Assembly (NCBI RefSeq): GCF_964355755.1
Contig: NC_092670.1
Span: 37,435,795-37,499,794, forward strand
Source of the DNA: Antedon mediterranea
Taxonomy: Eukaryota; Echinodermata; Crinoidea; Comatulida; Antedonidae
Direction of reading: 5' to 3'
Length of the DNA stretch: 64,000 bases
The notes beneath the pieces were generated by a model that was not told the DNA's origin, ran no database searches, and worked only from the letters and a program-made list of their open reading frames with translations. Within the stretch, counting starts at the first letter, position 1. Every line of letters starts with the position of its first letter. Made by a program: the position numbers and the translations under genes. This document shows, one piece after another, positions 24,401-36,800 of the stretch.

Positions 24401-25109
24401 GTGAGGCAAGGCTTTGGAGGCGAAGGCTCACCTACCTGCTCTGTCAGTCTACCACCAACGCAACCACTTTTGTCCAATGATAAGTAAGACAGATTCAGAA
24501 GTACAGTACTATGTTGGTACAGTAGTAGAAAGCACTGTACAGTATTAGTAAAATCTCTACATGAATATATATTATCTAAGATGGAAAAGCATAATAAAAA
24601 AGGCAAAGGAAATTGATATAATAGTATAGTAAATATAATAAAATTAATTACTTAGCAGTAATATTAGTGTACATTTTTATAGTTTCAATATACGAGTACA
24701 TGGCATATACTCTTTGATTTGTTTTTTTTAGTGAGGTTGCTCAGCGTCTGTTTATAGTGTGTAACCCACGCGGTGTTCAAGATTACATATTGAAGGATAC
24801 TTTCTGCCGATTTGGACACCTTATTGATTGTTATATGTTGCCAGGACGGAATTATGGTTACGCAAAATACGCAAGTAAGCTAAACAGTGTTTTACCTGTG
24901 AAATGGTTACAAAAAATTATTTTAAAAGAAGCTAAACAAATTTAAAACTTACAAGCACAAATATTCTGTTACTGTATTCTTTATCAGATCGTGATTCGGC
25001 TTTAGAAGCTATGAAAATATTGCATGGTCAAGAATTGTCCGGTCAAAGATTGAAGGTCATGGAAGCAGACCCAAATGAAGAGCAGCGAAAGCGACCACGT
25101 GTTAACTAA
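21461..25109 (+). CDS. RBM45: RNA-binding protein 45
   Basis: Exons: 21461-21683, 22016-22113, 22473-22599, 22857-22982, 23186-23317, 23658-23840, 24075-24207, 24349-24483, 24732-24874 and 24988-25109. They give 1422 nt, 473 residues; I recall 476 for human RBM45. RRM1 (about 34-113) has RIFIVCG and GVAYIKYS; RRM2 (about 129-195) has RLFIIVP and KGFAYVKF; a less canonical third RRM (about 255-335) has KLHVWVDG and GFAHVRYG; the last RRM (about 390-463) has RLFIVCNP and NYGYAKYA. A Gly/Ser-rich N-terminus and the C-terminal basic cluster RKRPRVN (probable NLS) fit RBM45. The family binds GAC-rich RNA and methylated RNA, acts in the nucleus and enters stress granules. A GTAGGT donor starts just after the stop, so the 3' UTR is probably spliced to an exon near 25839. 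Confidence 0.95.
22661..22797. mobile_element. MITE M1 copy
   Basis: RBM45 intron 3. The left end is GTCTGTCTACACTATC and the right end ATAGTGTAGACAGAGCT|TAA, with internal GTGCCC and GGGCACATCAC. Confidence 0.85.
23420..23576. mobile_element. hAT-like MITE
   Basis: The right end is CTGGATCCGCCACTGG; the left end is a degenerate GGCAGATCCAAAGGGGG. It lies in RBM45 intron 5. The assignment rests on the resemblance to CAGTGGCGGATCC termini. Confidence 0.4.
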
Positions 25110-25439
25110 GGTAGGTTGAGTGAGGTAATCTAATTCTGTTTATATTTATATTGTGTAACTATAACTTAAATATGTAGATTTGTATCTTTATCGAAACCTA
25201 AGTTTATGTAGCATAAATAGGCTGTGAAAAGGAGAGTGACCAGTTAGGTAAGTCAATTATAGTTTGCACTAGACAGCATCAACATACTATATTACATTAC
25301 AGCATAACCTTGAATATTTAAACCAATTAATTAGACTACCCTAATGTAATATTATTTATATTACTATTAATATACTTATATATATATATATATATATAAA
25401 TCCAAAGGCAAATTACTGAAAAAAATGACAATGCTGTGG

Positions 25440-25640
25440 GTATCAGTGGCTGGATCTCAATGGAGATACAAAAATAAAAAGCGAAAAGCTAAATCAAAAC
25501 GATAAAGTAAACAGCCAGAAAAGTTAGCAGAGCTTTCGGGCAACACTAGCCCTTCATCAGTGCAAGTGAAGGAATTTGGATAACGTCATAGTATAAAGCT
25601 GGCAAGTGCTGCCTGGGTGGACAGGAATAAAATATATATA
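25440..25640. repeat. Retroelement-like remnant
   Basis: AGCAGAGCTTTCGGGCAACA then CCCTTCATCAGTGCAAGTG, flanked by (TA)n on both sides (about 25377-25398 and 25630-25652). The style recalls the terminal parts of Penelope-like elements; that is only a resemblance. It lies in the presumed RBM45 3' UTR intron. Confidence 0.35.
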
Positions 25641-25838
25641 TATATATATAGTATTATATTGCCAAGCAAAAAAAATAATTCCCTATTGACATAATCATAT
25701 TATCATCACTACCATGTACGTTTATTCTTCAATACTCATTTCACTACTGTCGTCATATTTGCTTTGGAACCGAACATTTATATAATCTTTACTTTTATAA
25801 AATTAAATACACTGTCTGTGTCCTTTCTTGTACTACAG

Positions 25839-26960
25839 AATTTGACTGACAAAAAAAGACAGACATGACAAGAAGAACAAAAAAAGTCACGACTTTAAAA
25901 ACGTCTGTACGACTAATTCAAGCGGAGCACTCGCGTCTCAAGTATATACGACTGATTGTTGCTGATTGAACTGATTCAGACGGTGTGCCGAGAAAAAAAA
26001 AATGATTAGCAAAAGAGTACGACTGACCAGACAAAATCAAGGACCTGAAGTATTTGACCCACCATTGTGTCTGACCGTCAAAGTCTGCTGGACTTTTGAC
26101 AATGCTGTAACTGACTGCATTGGCCCCTCTGGTTCAGGACAAGCATCTGGAAACTTATGTCACTCCGATTGTGATTGACCAAGACCTTCGATTCTTACAT
26201 ATTGGAGTATGACGCATATGGGAATGTTTTTTCCCATGATTGACAGACCCTACATTCCAGGAGACCAACCTTATTACGGTGTTTCTGACTTTCTACATAC
26301 TGTATATTCAAAATATATTAATGTATACAGTAGTGCCAGAATGACGTAGGCTCTTCTCCAGACATACATTAGTACCAGTATGACATAGCCTCTTCTACAG
26401 ACGCACAGTAGTGCCAGAATGACGTAGGCTCTTCTCCAGACATACATTAGTACCAGTATGACATAGCCTCTTCTACAGACGCACAGTAGTGCCAGAATGA
26501 CGTAGGCTCTTCTCCAGACATACATTAGTACCAGTATGACAAAGCCTCTTCTACAGACGCACTATGACGTAGGCTCTTCTCCAGACATATATTAGTACAG
26601 TACGGTACCAGTATGACATACGCTCTAATCCAGACATACAGTAGTGCCAGAATGACTGGCTCTACTCCAGGATTGTTTTCACGAATACGAATTGAAGTAC
26701 TGTAATGACTTGACTATATCCAGCATCAAGATGTTGGTACTGTCACAATTCGACGGCCCATGTTGACTTCTTGTGTAAAGTGAAAATGCGACTGACAACG
26801 ACGCAATCTTCCAACTGACATAACCTAAGGATATGTACTAAATGTAAGGAAGAAATTATCTGGCACAATATTTAAAAATAATTTTAAAAATTTTATTTGT
26901 ACGCACATGCTTTTAATTTTCTGCCTCATTTTTATTGTGAATAAAAATAATGCACTGGCT
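25839..26960 (+). other. RBM45: Presumed RBM45 3' UTR exon
   Basis: The acceptor TTGTACTACAG ends at 25838 and pairs with the donor just after the RBM45 stop (25111). A poly(A) signal AATAAA lies at 26940. No coding capacity. It contains the 78-bp minisatellite. Inferred from splice signals only. Confidence 0.4.
26326..26672. repeat. 78-bp minisatellite (two 39-bp half-units)
   Basis: GCCAGAATGACGTAGGCTC recurs at 26335, 26413 and 26491 (period 78), then degenerates to about 26672. Each unit is itself two related 39-mers: one with GTGCCAGAATGACGTAGGC, the other with GTACCAGTATGACATAGCC. Confidence 0.92.
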
Positions 26961-27866
26961 AATGCCTTTCATTAATTTTAATTTTCTGTTGTAACTTTTG
27001 TGAAATATGTATGGAATCATTAAATTTAAGAAACAAATGGAAGTGGTTTTGTGTATTTATTGAGTCATTTTTGTATTGCTGTACTGTAATATTACAGCCG
27101 TCTGCTTACACAAAGATCAACTATTATAATAATTAACCAGTTAGCTTACACAAAGACCGTTGACAGATGCTGCAGTCCTAGAAAGCCCATCAGCCTTCAT
27201 TAGAAAAGTTCGTATTCATTTGGATTCGCTGTAACTGTATTTTGTCTTTACGTCTTTCATGTGTAAACTGACTTTGGGGTTGGGTCAACCGGCTCAGCTA
27301 CAGTGATTAAGTTCACTTAGGTTGACCCTGGTCTCCCCAATTTCAGTTCTTTTTGTTTTGTATATACTTAAATAGACCAAACAAATAATGAAATGAAATG
27401 AAGATCAACTATTCTAATAATTAACCAGTTTTGGTTGCGAATCGAAATTAAGGAGTACAAAAAAGTAAATACCGATTGTATTCAGCAGAGCTTATCGATG
27501 TTCCATACTTATTTTGTTTTCCTATAAAAATGTTAGGTGGACTTGAAAAAATACATTGATCCAAATTTTTTTTATAACAACTTTTTTCCTGGTGGAACTT
27601 GTCTTAAAGCTCTTTGAGCTTATTTGAGTTTCTGCAGATACAAGGCATTAACTATTAATTTGATTCATATTTTGTCAACATACTTTGAATTTTGCTTTGT
27701 GTAAATAAAATGAATGAATGAATGAAAAAATAGCTGTATTGATAATTATTAATTCAAGTAATTAATACCGATTGACTGAAAGTTGAGAACAAAGGAAGTG
27801 ACTTGCATGACAATAGGCCATCTTTGACCTGCAGTTTATCGGCACACTTCAGACTTGAGCCAAAGG
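26961..27866. other. Intergenic, RBM45 to BARD1 (tail to tail)
   Basis: No supported gene. Two probable retroelement tails: about 27240-27405, ending (AATGA)n, and about 27580-27728, ending AAATAAAATGAATGAATG. The rest is AT-rich. Confidence 0.45.
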
Positions 27867-30800
27867 TCAGTATCCATCCGTACTTAGAATTTTAAACTGT
27901 GCAATGCAGTCCATCAGCCATGACAAGGGCACAGAGCACAGCTTAGCTGTGTTTACAAGCATTGCATCATGCAACGGGCTATTAATGATGTAGTAACAGC
28001 AATTTGGTTGTTGGCTATCCAAGCTGGAATGATAAGCTATGCGACGAGATGATTGTACTATATCGTCATCCATTTTGGGTTCACGAAGGAGAAGGGTTCC
28101 ACCACCACACTTGACCAGTTCTCCCAGATCCTTTTTGGATGGTGCGGTAAAACTTCCATGGAAAAAGAAATGACAGCCATCAAACAGAGGTGGATACTGC
28201 AAAAGATAAATTTATTTGGAGAAATCAAATACAGTAACAATATTGGGGATTGAATGAACGCTCACACGAAGGTCACGTTCACATGAGATTCTCGGGCATG
28301 ATTTTGTCAACTGATAGTTGTGTCGGAGAGCGAACCTCAAAATGCCACAAAACAAGCGCTCAAATTAGTAGTCCAGAAGACAACCCAAATATCATGTTCT
28401 ATCTTGAAAGTCTTTGTATATTATAACAACCCACCGGTATATTGACATTAAGATGTTTCTATATTATACAGTAGGCCTAATAATGATTTGTTACCTGTGC
28501 TGCTGCATTTAGCCTTGCTCTCATTGGACCAGGACTTGATGGTGATGACATCGTACCAGCAACCTCATATAGGCCCTCATCCACTGCTTGTTTTTCATGC
28601 ACACACCTCTCAATCCCTGAAATAGTAAATAGTATATTAAATATTAAATTTTGAATTGAATTTATTTATACTGGGTAACCTTTTCAGTTGAAGACTAGTC
28701 TCCCAGAGGGTCCAGATAAGATCAGTGGCTGTGTGTGTACTAGTACACCGGGGTAACCCCCTACTCGTCTCGAAAGATGTACTAGGTTCTTTAAAGTGCA
28801 CACGAGCTAGTTGTGTACACTCGACCTACAGTTTATAGTCCTTATTCGAGAAGACTTGTTCTACCACCAGAACCATTTACATGAAGCGAGTGAGCCTCGA
28901 ACCCTTGCCAATGTTATGGCTACGTAATTACGGTTCCAGTGTCTTAACCGCTCGGCCACTCACTCACTGTACAAGTAACAAAACAAATTTGATAAAGATG
29001 ACCAGTTATAGACTAGCCGACTCTCTTGTAGTTTAATAGCACCTCTATGGGTAGTAATAAAGCGTAAACAACTTTTACATGTGACCAAAATTAATTTACT
29101 ACACTTACACTCAAACGATACAATCCACTTTGCTGAAATTACTCCCTGCAGATATTTCAAAGTTCGCAAACAAACGCCACCTGCGCAGGAGGCTATCACG
29201 TGTGTCACATCATCAGTAAATGTTTTCGATATTTCCGCATCTAGCATTCTCGCACATGCTTCCATTGTGTTCTTCTGTTCATTATTTAACCCTAACAAAG
29301 ATTGATATAGATACAGTAAGTATCACTGTTGAATAAAGATATGTATAAATTCCTAAAGCTCTGTCTACACTATCAAACTTTGTGACATAATAATGTCATA
29401 CCACTAGTACATACTACCATATTACCATATTTTGGCACATCACACTTTTTTTGTCAAACTAGTTTGAACCAGATGCTTTTTATCTAGCTCAATGACTAGT
29501 TAACCAGTCTGATTTACAGAATTTACTGATAACATCTGTTAACCTGAAGAAGGTTCTCAGTGTTTCCATTGTTTTTGGAAGAACAATTCTTTATTTTGCA
29601 CAGTGTCCAAAACAAATAGCAGTACAGAATTCTTACCAGTACAAATAAAAACAAACTCATTTGTCTTGGCAACTGTGTTTGTTACGGCCTTCTCTACCGA
29701 ATGACCTGCTCGCTCTGTTTCTTGTAAAACCTTTGTTTTCAGAGCATTTTTCATTGCTTTTGTAATTGCCATGCCTGTTGGGGTCAAACCAAACATGTTT
29801 CTGAAAAATAAATGAAGAAAGTTATTTATTAATTATTTTATGAAAAACAAGTACGTATTATTTGTACGTTTTTTTAATTAACCTGTTCTTACCGTGCCAT
29901 AATATTAGCTCCATTTTTTACAAGGACCTTGACAACGTTAATCCGGTTATTGGCCAGAGCATCATGTAGTGGTGAATCATTTTCAAATCCTGGGGCATCA
30001 ATCAGAGCTCCATGATCCAGAAGAAGTGATACAACATCAGCATGGCCATGATTGGCTGCCTCATGCTGGAAATAATCATGTGATTTATTATTTGAAATGC
30101 AAGAGACTTCACATTATGGTTTATTAAAGCTTGGTTCCCACTAGGACACAAGGACGCAAAGCAAGCGAGTTGATCAATGACAAGCGACTGTGCAAATAAT
30201 ACATCGCTTGTGATTGGTCAAATCACTTGCGCTGCATTACATCGTTGTGCTGCATCTCTAGTGAGAACCACGCTATAAAGATAATTGTTTAAAATGAAAT
30301 TTAATGATAAAAAGACGTTTAGGAACCATTCTCAAGAACAAATGAGTAAAATAATTGTTATATATAAAACTGTATACTCTATTATATAACACCTATATAA
30401 ATTCCTGTCATTTGATTGGACGAATGTGGGTCACATGGCGTGCAATAGTACGCACTATTCAACGATCGTTAAATAGTACTTTTTGAAACATTTTTGTGTA
30501 CGAAAAAAAAACGTCTAGATGTTATATAAAACAAATAATGAATGTTTTGTATTCGTGTAATGGTACAAATAATGGCACTTGGTGAATGATGAAAGGTTAT
30601 ATCAACTCGGCTTTGCCTCGTTGATATAACCTTTCATCATTCACCTCGTGCCATTATTTGTACCATTGCACTCATAAACATTCATTATTTGTATACTAAC
30701 CAATGGTCTCCAGCCAGCATAATCTCGGACATTAGCATCAGCTCCTTGTTGCAACAACATTTCCACATTCTGGATATCTCCCTATATAAAAAAGGGTACA

Positions 30801-33800
30801 TGAACTTAACATAAGATATGGTAAGCACACAATAATCTTGCAAACAAACTATACATACATACATAAATACAATAAATATATTCAATATTCGCCTTAAAGC
30901 AAATTTACACAGACGAGCGGTAATGGTAGAATCTGAATCTCTTATCAGAAACCACCTACACACCACCTCTGCACTTTATGTATATGGTCATAAGGAATAA
31001 AATAGATTCTATATTTTCATTTCTGTTACCATTCATACGTGTAACACCATTGCAAGTTGTAAAGCTGAGCTCTGCCTACGCTATAACATTTTATGTGACA
31101 AAAAGAGCGTGATATGCCCAAATATGGTAATGATAATAATAACAATGTCCATATATGGGCACATCACACTTTTTTGTCAAACTAGTTTGTTGTAATGTAC
31201 CTTAATAGATGCAAGATGCAATGGTGTTTCTCCTTTCTTGTTTCTCTTAAGGTAATCTACTGCCATAGATTTTTTTCCACTTTGTCCTTCAAGCGAAGAT
31301 CTCTTTCTTGTATTTGATGGCCGATCTTGATCCAACGAGGATTGCTTTTTAGCTTTTGAAGATACACTTCTATAGAGTGAAGATATTGTTTTCATTTTTT
31401 TGTCTTCAGATTTATTCTTCCCATTCAGTGTTGATTTCTCAAGTGACAATCGACTACGCGGCTCGTCTTTTGGTGTTGTTTGTTTGTTACCTTTCTCCTG
31501 CAATGAACTCATTCTTTCACAATGTGTTTGATCACCCTCTTGTGATGATCGTTTTCTTTTAGAAGCATCTCTTTTTTCAAAGATTGGTGAAATCTTTTGC
31601 AAATGGTCACCTCCATTAACCTCTCTTGGTTCAGAATTTTCAACAGTAGGATTTGTTTCTCCTTGCCACATGTCACTTGTAGGCCCATGAGGCTGTTCAT
31701 TGCAGGTCTTTTTTTCTTTAACATTAGCGGTTCTTTCACTTTTATGTCTTAAACCCATATCTGATTTAGTGACACTCTCATCTACTTTCCTCATTCTTAC
31801 ATCAGAATGCTTTTGCTGCGTTGGTGATGTTTTTCTAGGACTGGTGTTGTCACCATCAATACAATTAGGAACACTGTCAAATTTATCAACAGTTTCATTA
31901 CTTTCTGACATCTCAACTGTCATTTCACTACAACTAGCATTTAAAATCAATCTATCGTCATCACCTTTTGATTGTGAATCAACTGATTTATTAATTAAAT
32001 TTAGCTCATCTTCTAAACAACTAAAAGACACTTTTCTTTTCATAAATCTTTTTTTTATTCTCCTGCCTTTGTTACTTTTTAAATCTTGCAAAGGAATTTT
32101 ATCCCATTCAGCATTACAACTATCGATCCTCTTTTTTCTCATTTCAGCAGACATTGAGTGTTTTTTGAATGGAGGGCAGTAGTCATCAGGTGTACTGTCA
32201 GATGTCAATACCGTAGTAGTCAAGAAGCTACTAATCTGTTTCTTCTGTTTACCAAGGTTCTCTTTAAGGAATGCAGTATCTCTTGGACAACGAGGTCTTC
32301 TTGGTATGTTCCTCTTTGTTTTCTTGCTGGTATTCTTTCTCCATGGCGGAATGTACTTTGCTCCTTTTCGTCTATTCGTTTTCTGTTTCACCTCCTCAAC
32401 ATCATTTTCAGATGTGGTAGATTTATCTTCACATGTATCTTGATCAGTTGACATTTCGCTGTCCATCTCTCTTGCCTGTAAATCCGTCCTACAGGTATCT
32501 AAACATTTTTCAAGTTCTTCAATTTCACTATGTTCTAATGGTGATTTTGAATCCGATTCTAGTTCAGAGTCATGTAAATCATCTATGGAATTTTCTGTGG
32601 AAACATTGTATTGTAACAAGTTAATATTGTCATTATTACAACAATTACGTGATTGTACAGTATTACTACACATTACACACATTTAAATTATACTTTAATG
32701 TAATTAATAAGTTTGAATGTATAATACTAATTTTAGATTCTTTGTTGTAAAAAATACAAATCAGCTATAGCTATTGTAAGGAGGAAATTGAATTTATGTA
32801 CTCAGTTAATAGATAATAAAAGCAATTAGCAAAAACAGAACTGACCTGTATCTGTAATACCTTGGACACTTGTAGGACACAGCTTGACCAGTCGTTGCAA
32901 ACGCTGATACATTTGTACGACAACAGTGAGTTCACGACTGGGTAAGAGGTCTTTCACCCATGCTGGCGAGTCACATTCCGGACAGCTATTCTCAAGGTGG
33001 TTTATAATACAATACCTGAAAGAGATTAAAATAGATTTTTTTTTTAAAGACTAGATTGATATTTCTCAAAAAAATATCAAACATCAACTTAAACAGGTAT
33101 TGTTTTTTAATTTTCAAAACTGGAAATATATATCAAGTATAAAATAATAGATTTATTAACTACAATTTAAAATAAACCAAATACAGAACCAGTAAATCAA
33201 TTACATACACTACAGTATTTCTTATTTTTATTGCCAAGAAAAACATTTTCCCAATGTCCTTTCTTGTTCTATAATCATTATCTCCGCAATCAATTTCTGC
33301 AAGTGACAGAACTTAACTTAAAGATGTATTGAAGATAAATTTAAAAAGACTTTGAATTAGGTTATTTTGTAGTTTACAAAAAAGTTATTCACTTCCTTCC
33401 GTATAAAAAAAATAAAGTTTCCACTTATAAATTTGACTATTTTTTGTTTTAATTAATTACAGTTTTTTCAGGTAAGCAATTTTTTGTCCATCCAATTTTT
33501 GGTTAAAGTGAATAACTATTATGTGACATTAAAATGGCATACTGTATTCAACAAAATAATTTTAAGGGACAATATATCTTTAAGGCAATCATAGAGATAT
33601 TGTAAATATCTCTATGATGTAATCCTGAAAAAATATACACACTATGCTATTCTGGCAATTTAATTTTGTCTGACTGACTATTTAAAACTAATTCACAGGG
33701 GACTATTGAACTAGTTTAACATGAGGGCCTAGTGCTGTGTCTAATCAATATTGTCATATCACTAAAGCCCCTTTCTCACAGAGCTGTGTGCCAGGAATAT

Positions 33801-36800
33801 TGCGGGAATATACCATTACCATGCCGGTATGGTTTTCTGTGAGAACGGGTCGTCTTGGCATCATGCCGGCATCGACATGACCTGCTTTAGACCTAGTAAT
33901 ATTCTAGGGATATTCCCCGCAATGTCAGACGGGCATTCTGTGAAAACGTAACGCCGTTATATTCCGGGGTTATATTTAATTCCCCGTCGAGGCTTTGTTT
34001 GACACCTTCGCGCGGTCAAGTGTATCACTTTGGCGCCGATTCAATTCAATTAACAATAATAATAATAATGTCGAACTGGAGGGATAATGAGATAAGAGAG
34101 CTGCTTAAATAAGGGGACAAGAATCTATAGGCCTCTAGGCTAGGCCATAGCTCTTTGTTGGTGCCTGACCCTTGATCGTCGCCTTGTAAATTGTACAGCC
34201 TTCTAAGGTGTTTTACAGATTGCCGATGACGGCTAATTAATTGCTGTACCTGTATAATATGCACAATATACTGTACATAGCATGTATTGCATAAATATGC
34301 TATAAAGGAAGATAATAATCTGTAACTTAAAATTCGCCGCCATATATCGCTAGACAAAAATATTAACAATAAAGGACACCCTCAATAATTATTTTATCAG
34401 AGACTTTTTATTGGCCGAATATGCCCGACTCCTTTCTTACAGAAAGCCGATATATACCGGTTATATTTCCGGCACGATAGTCCGATGAGAATGGGTATAT
34501 GCCGGTAACGATACCGGCACGACGCCACCATAATACCGGTATATTGCAGGCACATCTGTGAGAAAGGTGCTTATCAGTAATGTCACTTCTACAGGTGAAT
34601 GCACGATTTATTTGTAAACAAATGTGTATTGAACCGGTCCATTAATCTATTCATTCATTGTGTTTTTTTTTTGTCTAATTTGGTTGAACTGAGCATACCT
34701 TTCAAACAGACATTTCCATGTGTCGCCTACTGTCAAAAGTGTCTCTACTGTATCACAGTAGTTAGTTCGACAACAACGTACTATTTTTAGGTAAGTATCA
34801 TTTAAATTTTTTATTTAGAGGTTTAATTGTTTGATATTTCCACTTATAAATCAAAACTGATCAAATCTAGGCCTTATACAACTGGTTAGCTTACATTCAA
34901 TTAATCAATCAATCAAAGTAACATTTATTTTCTTCAAATTAAAACAGTATACAAAATGGTGTAGAGAAAGGTATTTAAATTGAAGAAGGCATGTTCAAAA
35001 AAAGCAAAAAGCTTGTGACAGACATGCCTAAACAAAGATGAGATTTAAACAACACAGAAAAAAAAAATAAAAAAAAAAAATAAAGAAATAACAAAATATA
35101 AATGTACATAAGTTAAACAGTACTCTACAGGTATGTCACTAGAAAGCATAGTGGTTTAATTTTAGAGATGTTTACTCTACTCTAGATAAATTGTGATTAC
35201 TACATAACTTTGATTATTATATTGGTTTTTCAATCAAACCAATATTGGCATAACAGCACGTGAGTATGCGGCCATTGACATGGCTTATAGAAATTGACTT
35301 TTATATCCACTATCAAACCTTACTAGTTGAAAAAATAGTCAATAATTATTGGATAAAAATAATGAATGGTGTGTTTTCTATTTTAGTCCTAGATCGACAG
35401 AAAATGATTTTATACTTTATAGACAAAAAACTAAATCAAGCAAAACAAGACAAGCAGAATGGATTGTTGGATTCAATTTGCAGTTTTAATCATTTTAACC
35501 TGGACTATCATTTTATGGCTTCTCCGCAAAATTAATGTATCAGACATTAAAAGTAAACATGTGTTGATCACAGGATGCGATACAGGTTTTGGAAACATGT
35601 TAGCAAAGCGATTGGACAATAAAGGATTCTGTGTGATTGCTACTTGTCTGTATAAAAAAAGTGTTGACAAGTTGACATCTTCATGTTCCGAGAGCCTATA
35701 TGCCTTACAAATGGACGTTAGTGACAAGGAGGATATATTGAGAACGTTGGAATTAGTTAAGCAACGGCTTCCTACAGATAAAGGTGAGAATTTATACAAT
35801 CAGCAGTATAACATTTAACTAGATTTGAACTCAACACTTTGATGAGTTAGTTTTTCTCCTACTCCTCCGAAAGATAATTGATATTAAATTAAAATATGGG
35901 AAATATTGGGATCAAATAACAAGCAATATGCGCTCTATCAAAATTTAATTAACTAGCACAAACGAGAAAAAACCCTATCCTAAAAGATGATCTAATACAA
36001 TCACAAGGAGTTATCCGCCAATGTGCGGATAACAAATAAATAGATATTTTGGCCAATATCTATTTACCTTTTATACTATTTATACTAGTGGTAAATTTCA
36101 TTGTCATAATTTCATTATTAAGGCCCATTTACACTAGGACGATAACGATCGACGATAAATAGATAAATATGCATTTTTCATACATAAAACAGAATTCATC
36201 ATCAAAGGCAGCGTAATGGTTCTCCTATAGTTATAGGATGCAAACTGTTTATATTCCTTTGACGTCATGATAGTACGAGCAATAAAATCGTGGCAATACA
36301 ACGATGTTATGGCTTTTATTTATCATGACGTCATTTGATCGGATTAAAAAAAAAAAATTATTTATCAATGACAGCATAAATGATTGTCCTATAGTTAAAA
36401 AACGAAAACTTTTCCAATTTATTTTGTTTTATGTAAGAAAAATGTATGTGGATCTATTTATCGTCGATCGTTATCGTCCTAGTGTATATGGGCCTTTAGT
36501 GTATGTTTTACTGTAGTTTTCTGAATGCTCCTCTGAGCTGCTTTGATTTAGGATGAAGACTTTTTTAAGATGACCTATTTTGTACAATTTGTTTTATTTT
36601 ATGGTGATAATTGCAGGCCTCGAATTTGGGGATTTTAGGGGCAAGGCCATTTGGCCTCCGGTTTTCATTGATTTTAGGGGCACCAAGGCCAAATGGGAGG
36701 GCACCAAGGCCATTTGTTTTAAATCAAAGGGGCACCAAGGCCAAAATCAAAAAATATTTTAATAACTAGGCCAAAATTTAAAAATAGCTTGTTTCCGGTG

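Noticed and set aside
26274-26525. Minus-strand ORF with repeated YVWRRAYVILALL
   Set aside because: It is the translation of the 78-bp minisatellite; 78 is a multiple of three, so any open frame repeats itself. No gene context.
31700-32182. 160-codon plus-strand ORF
   Set aside because: Antisense shadow of BARD1 exon 4; leucine/serine-rich composition is the complement of its Lys/Ser codons.
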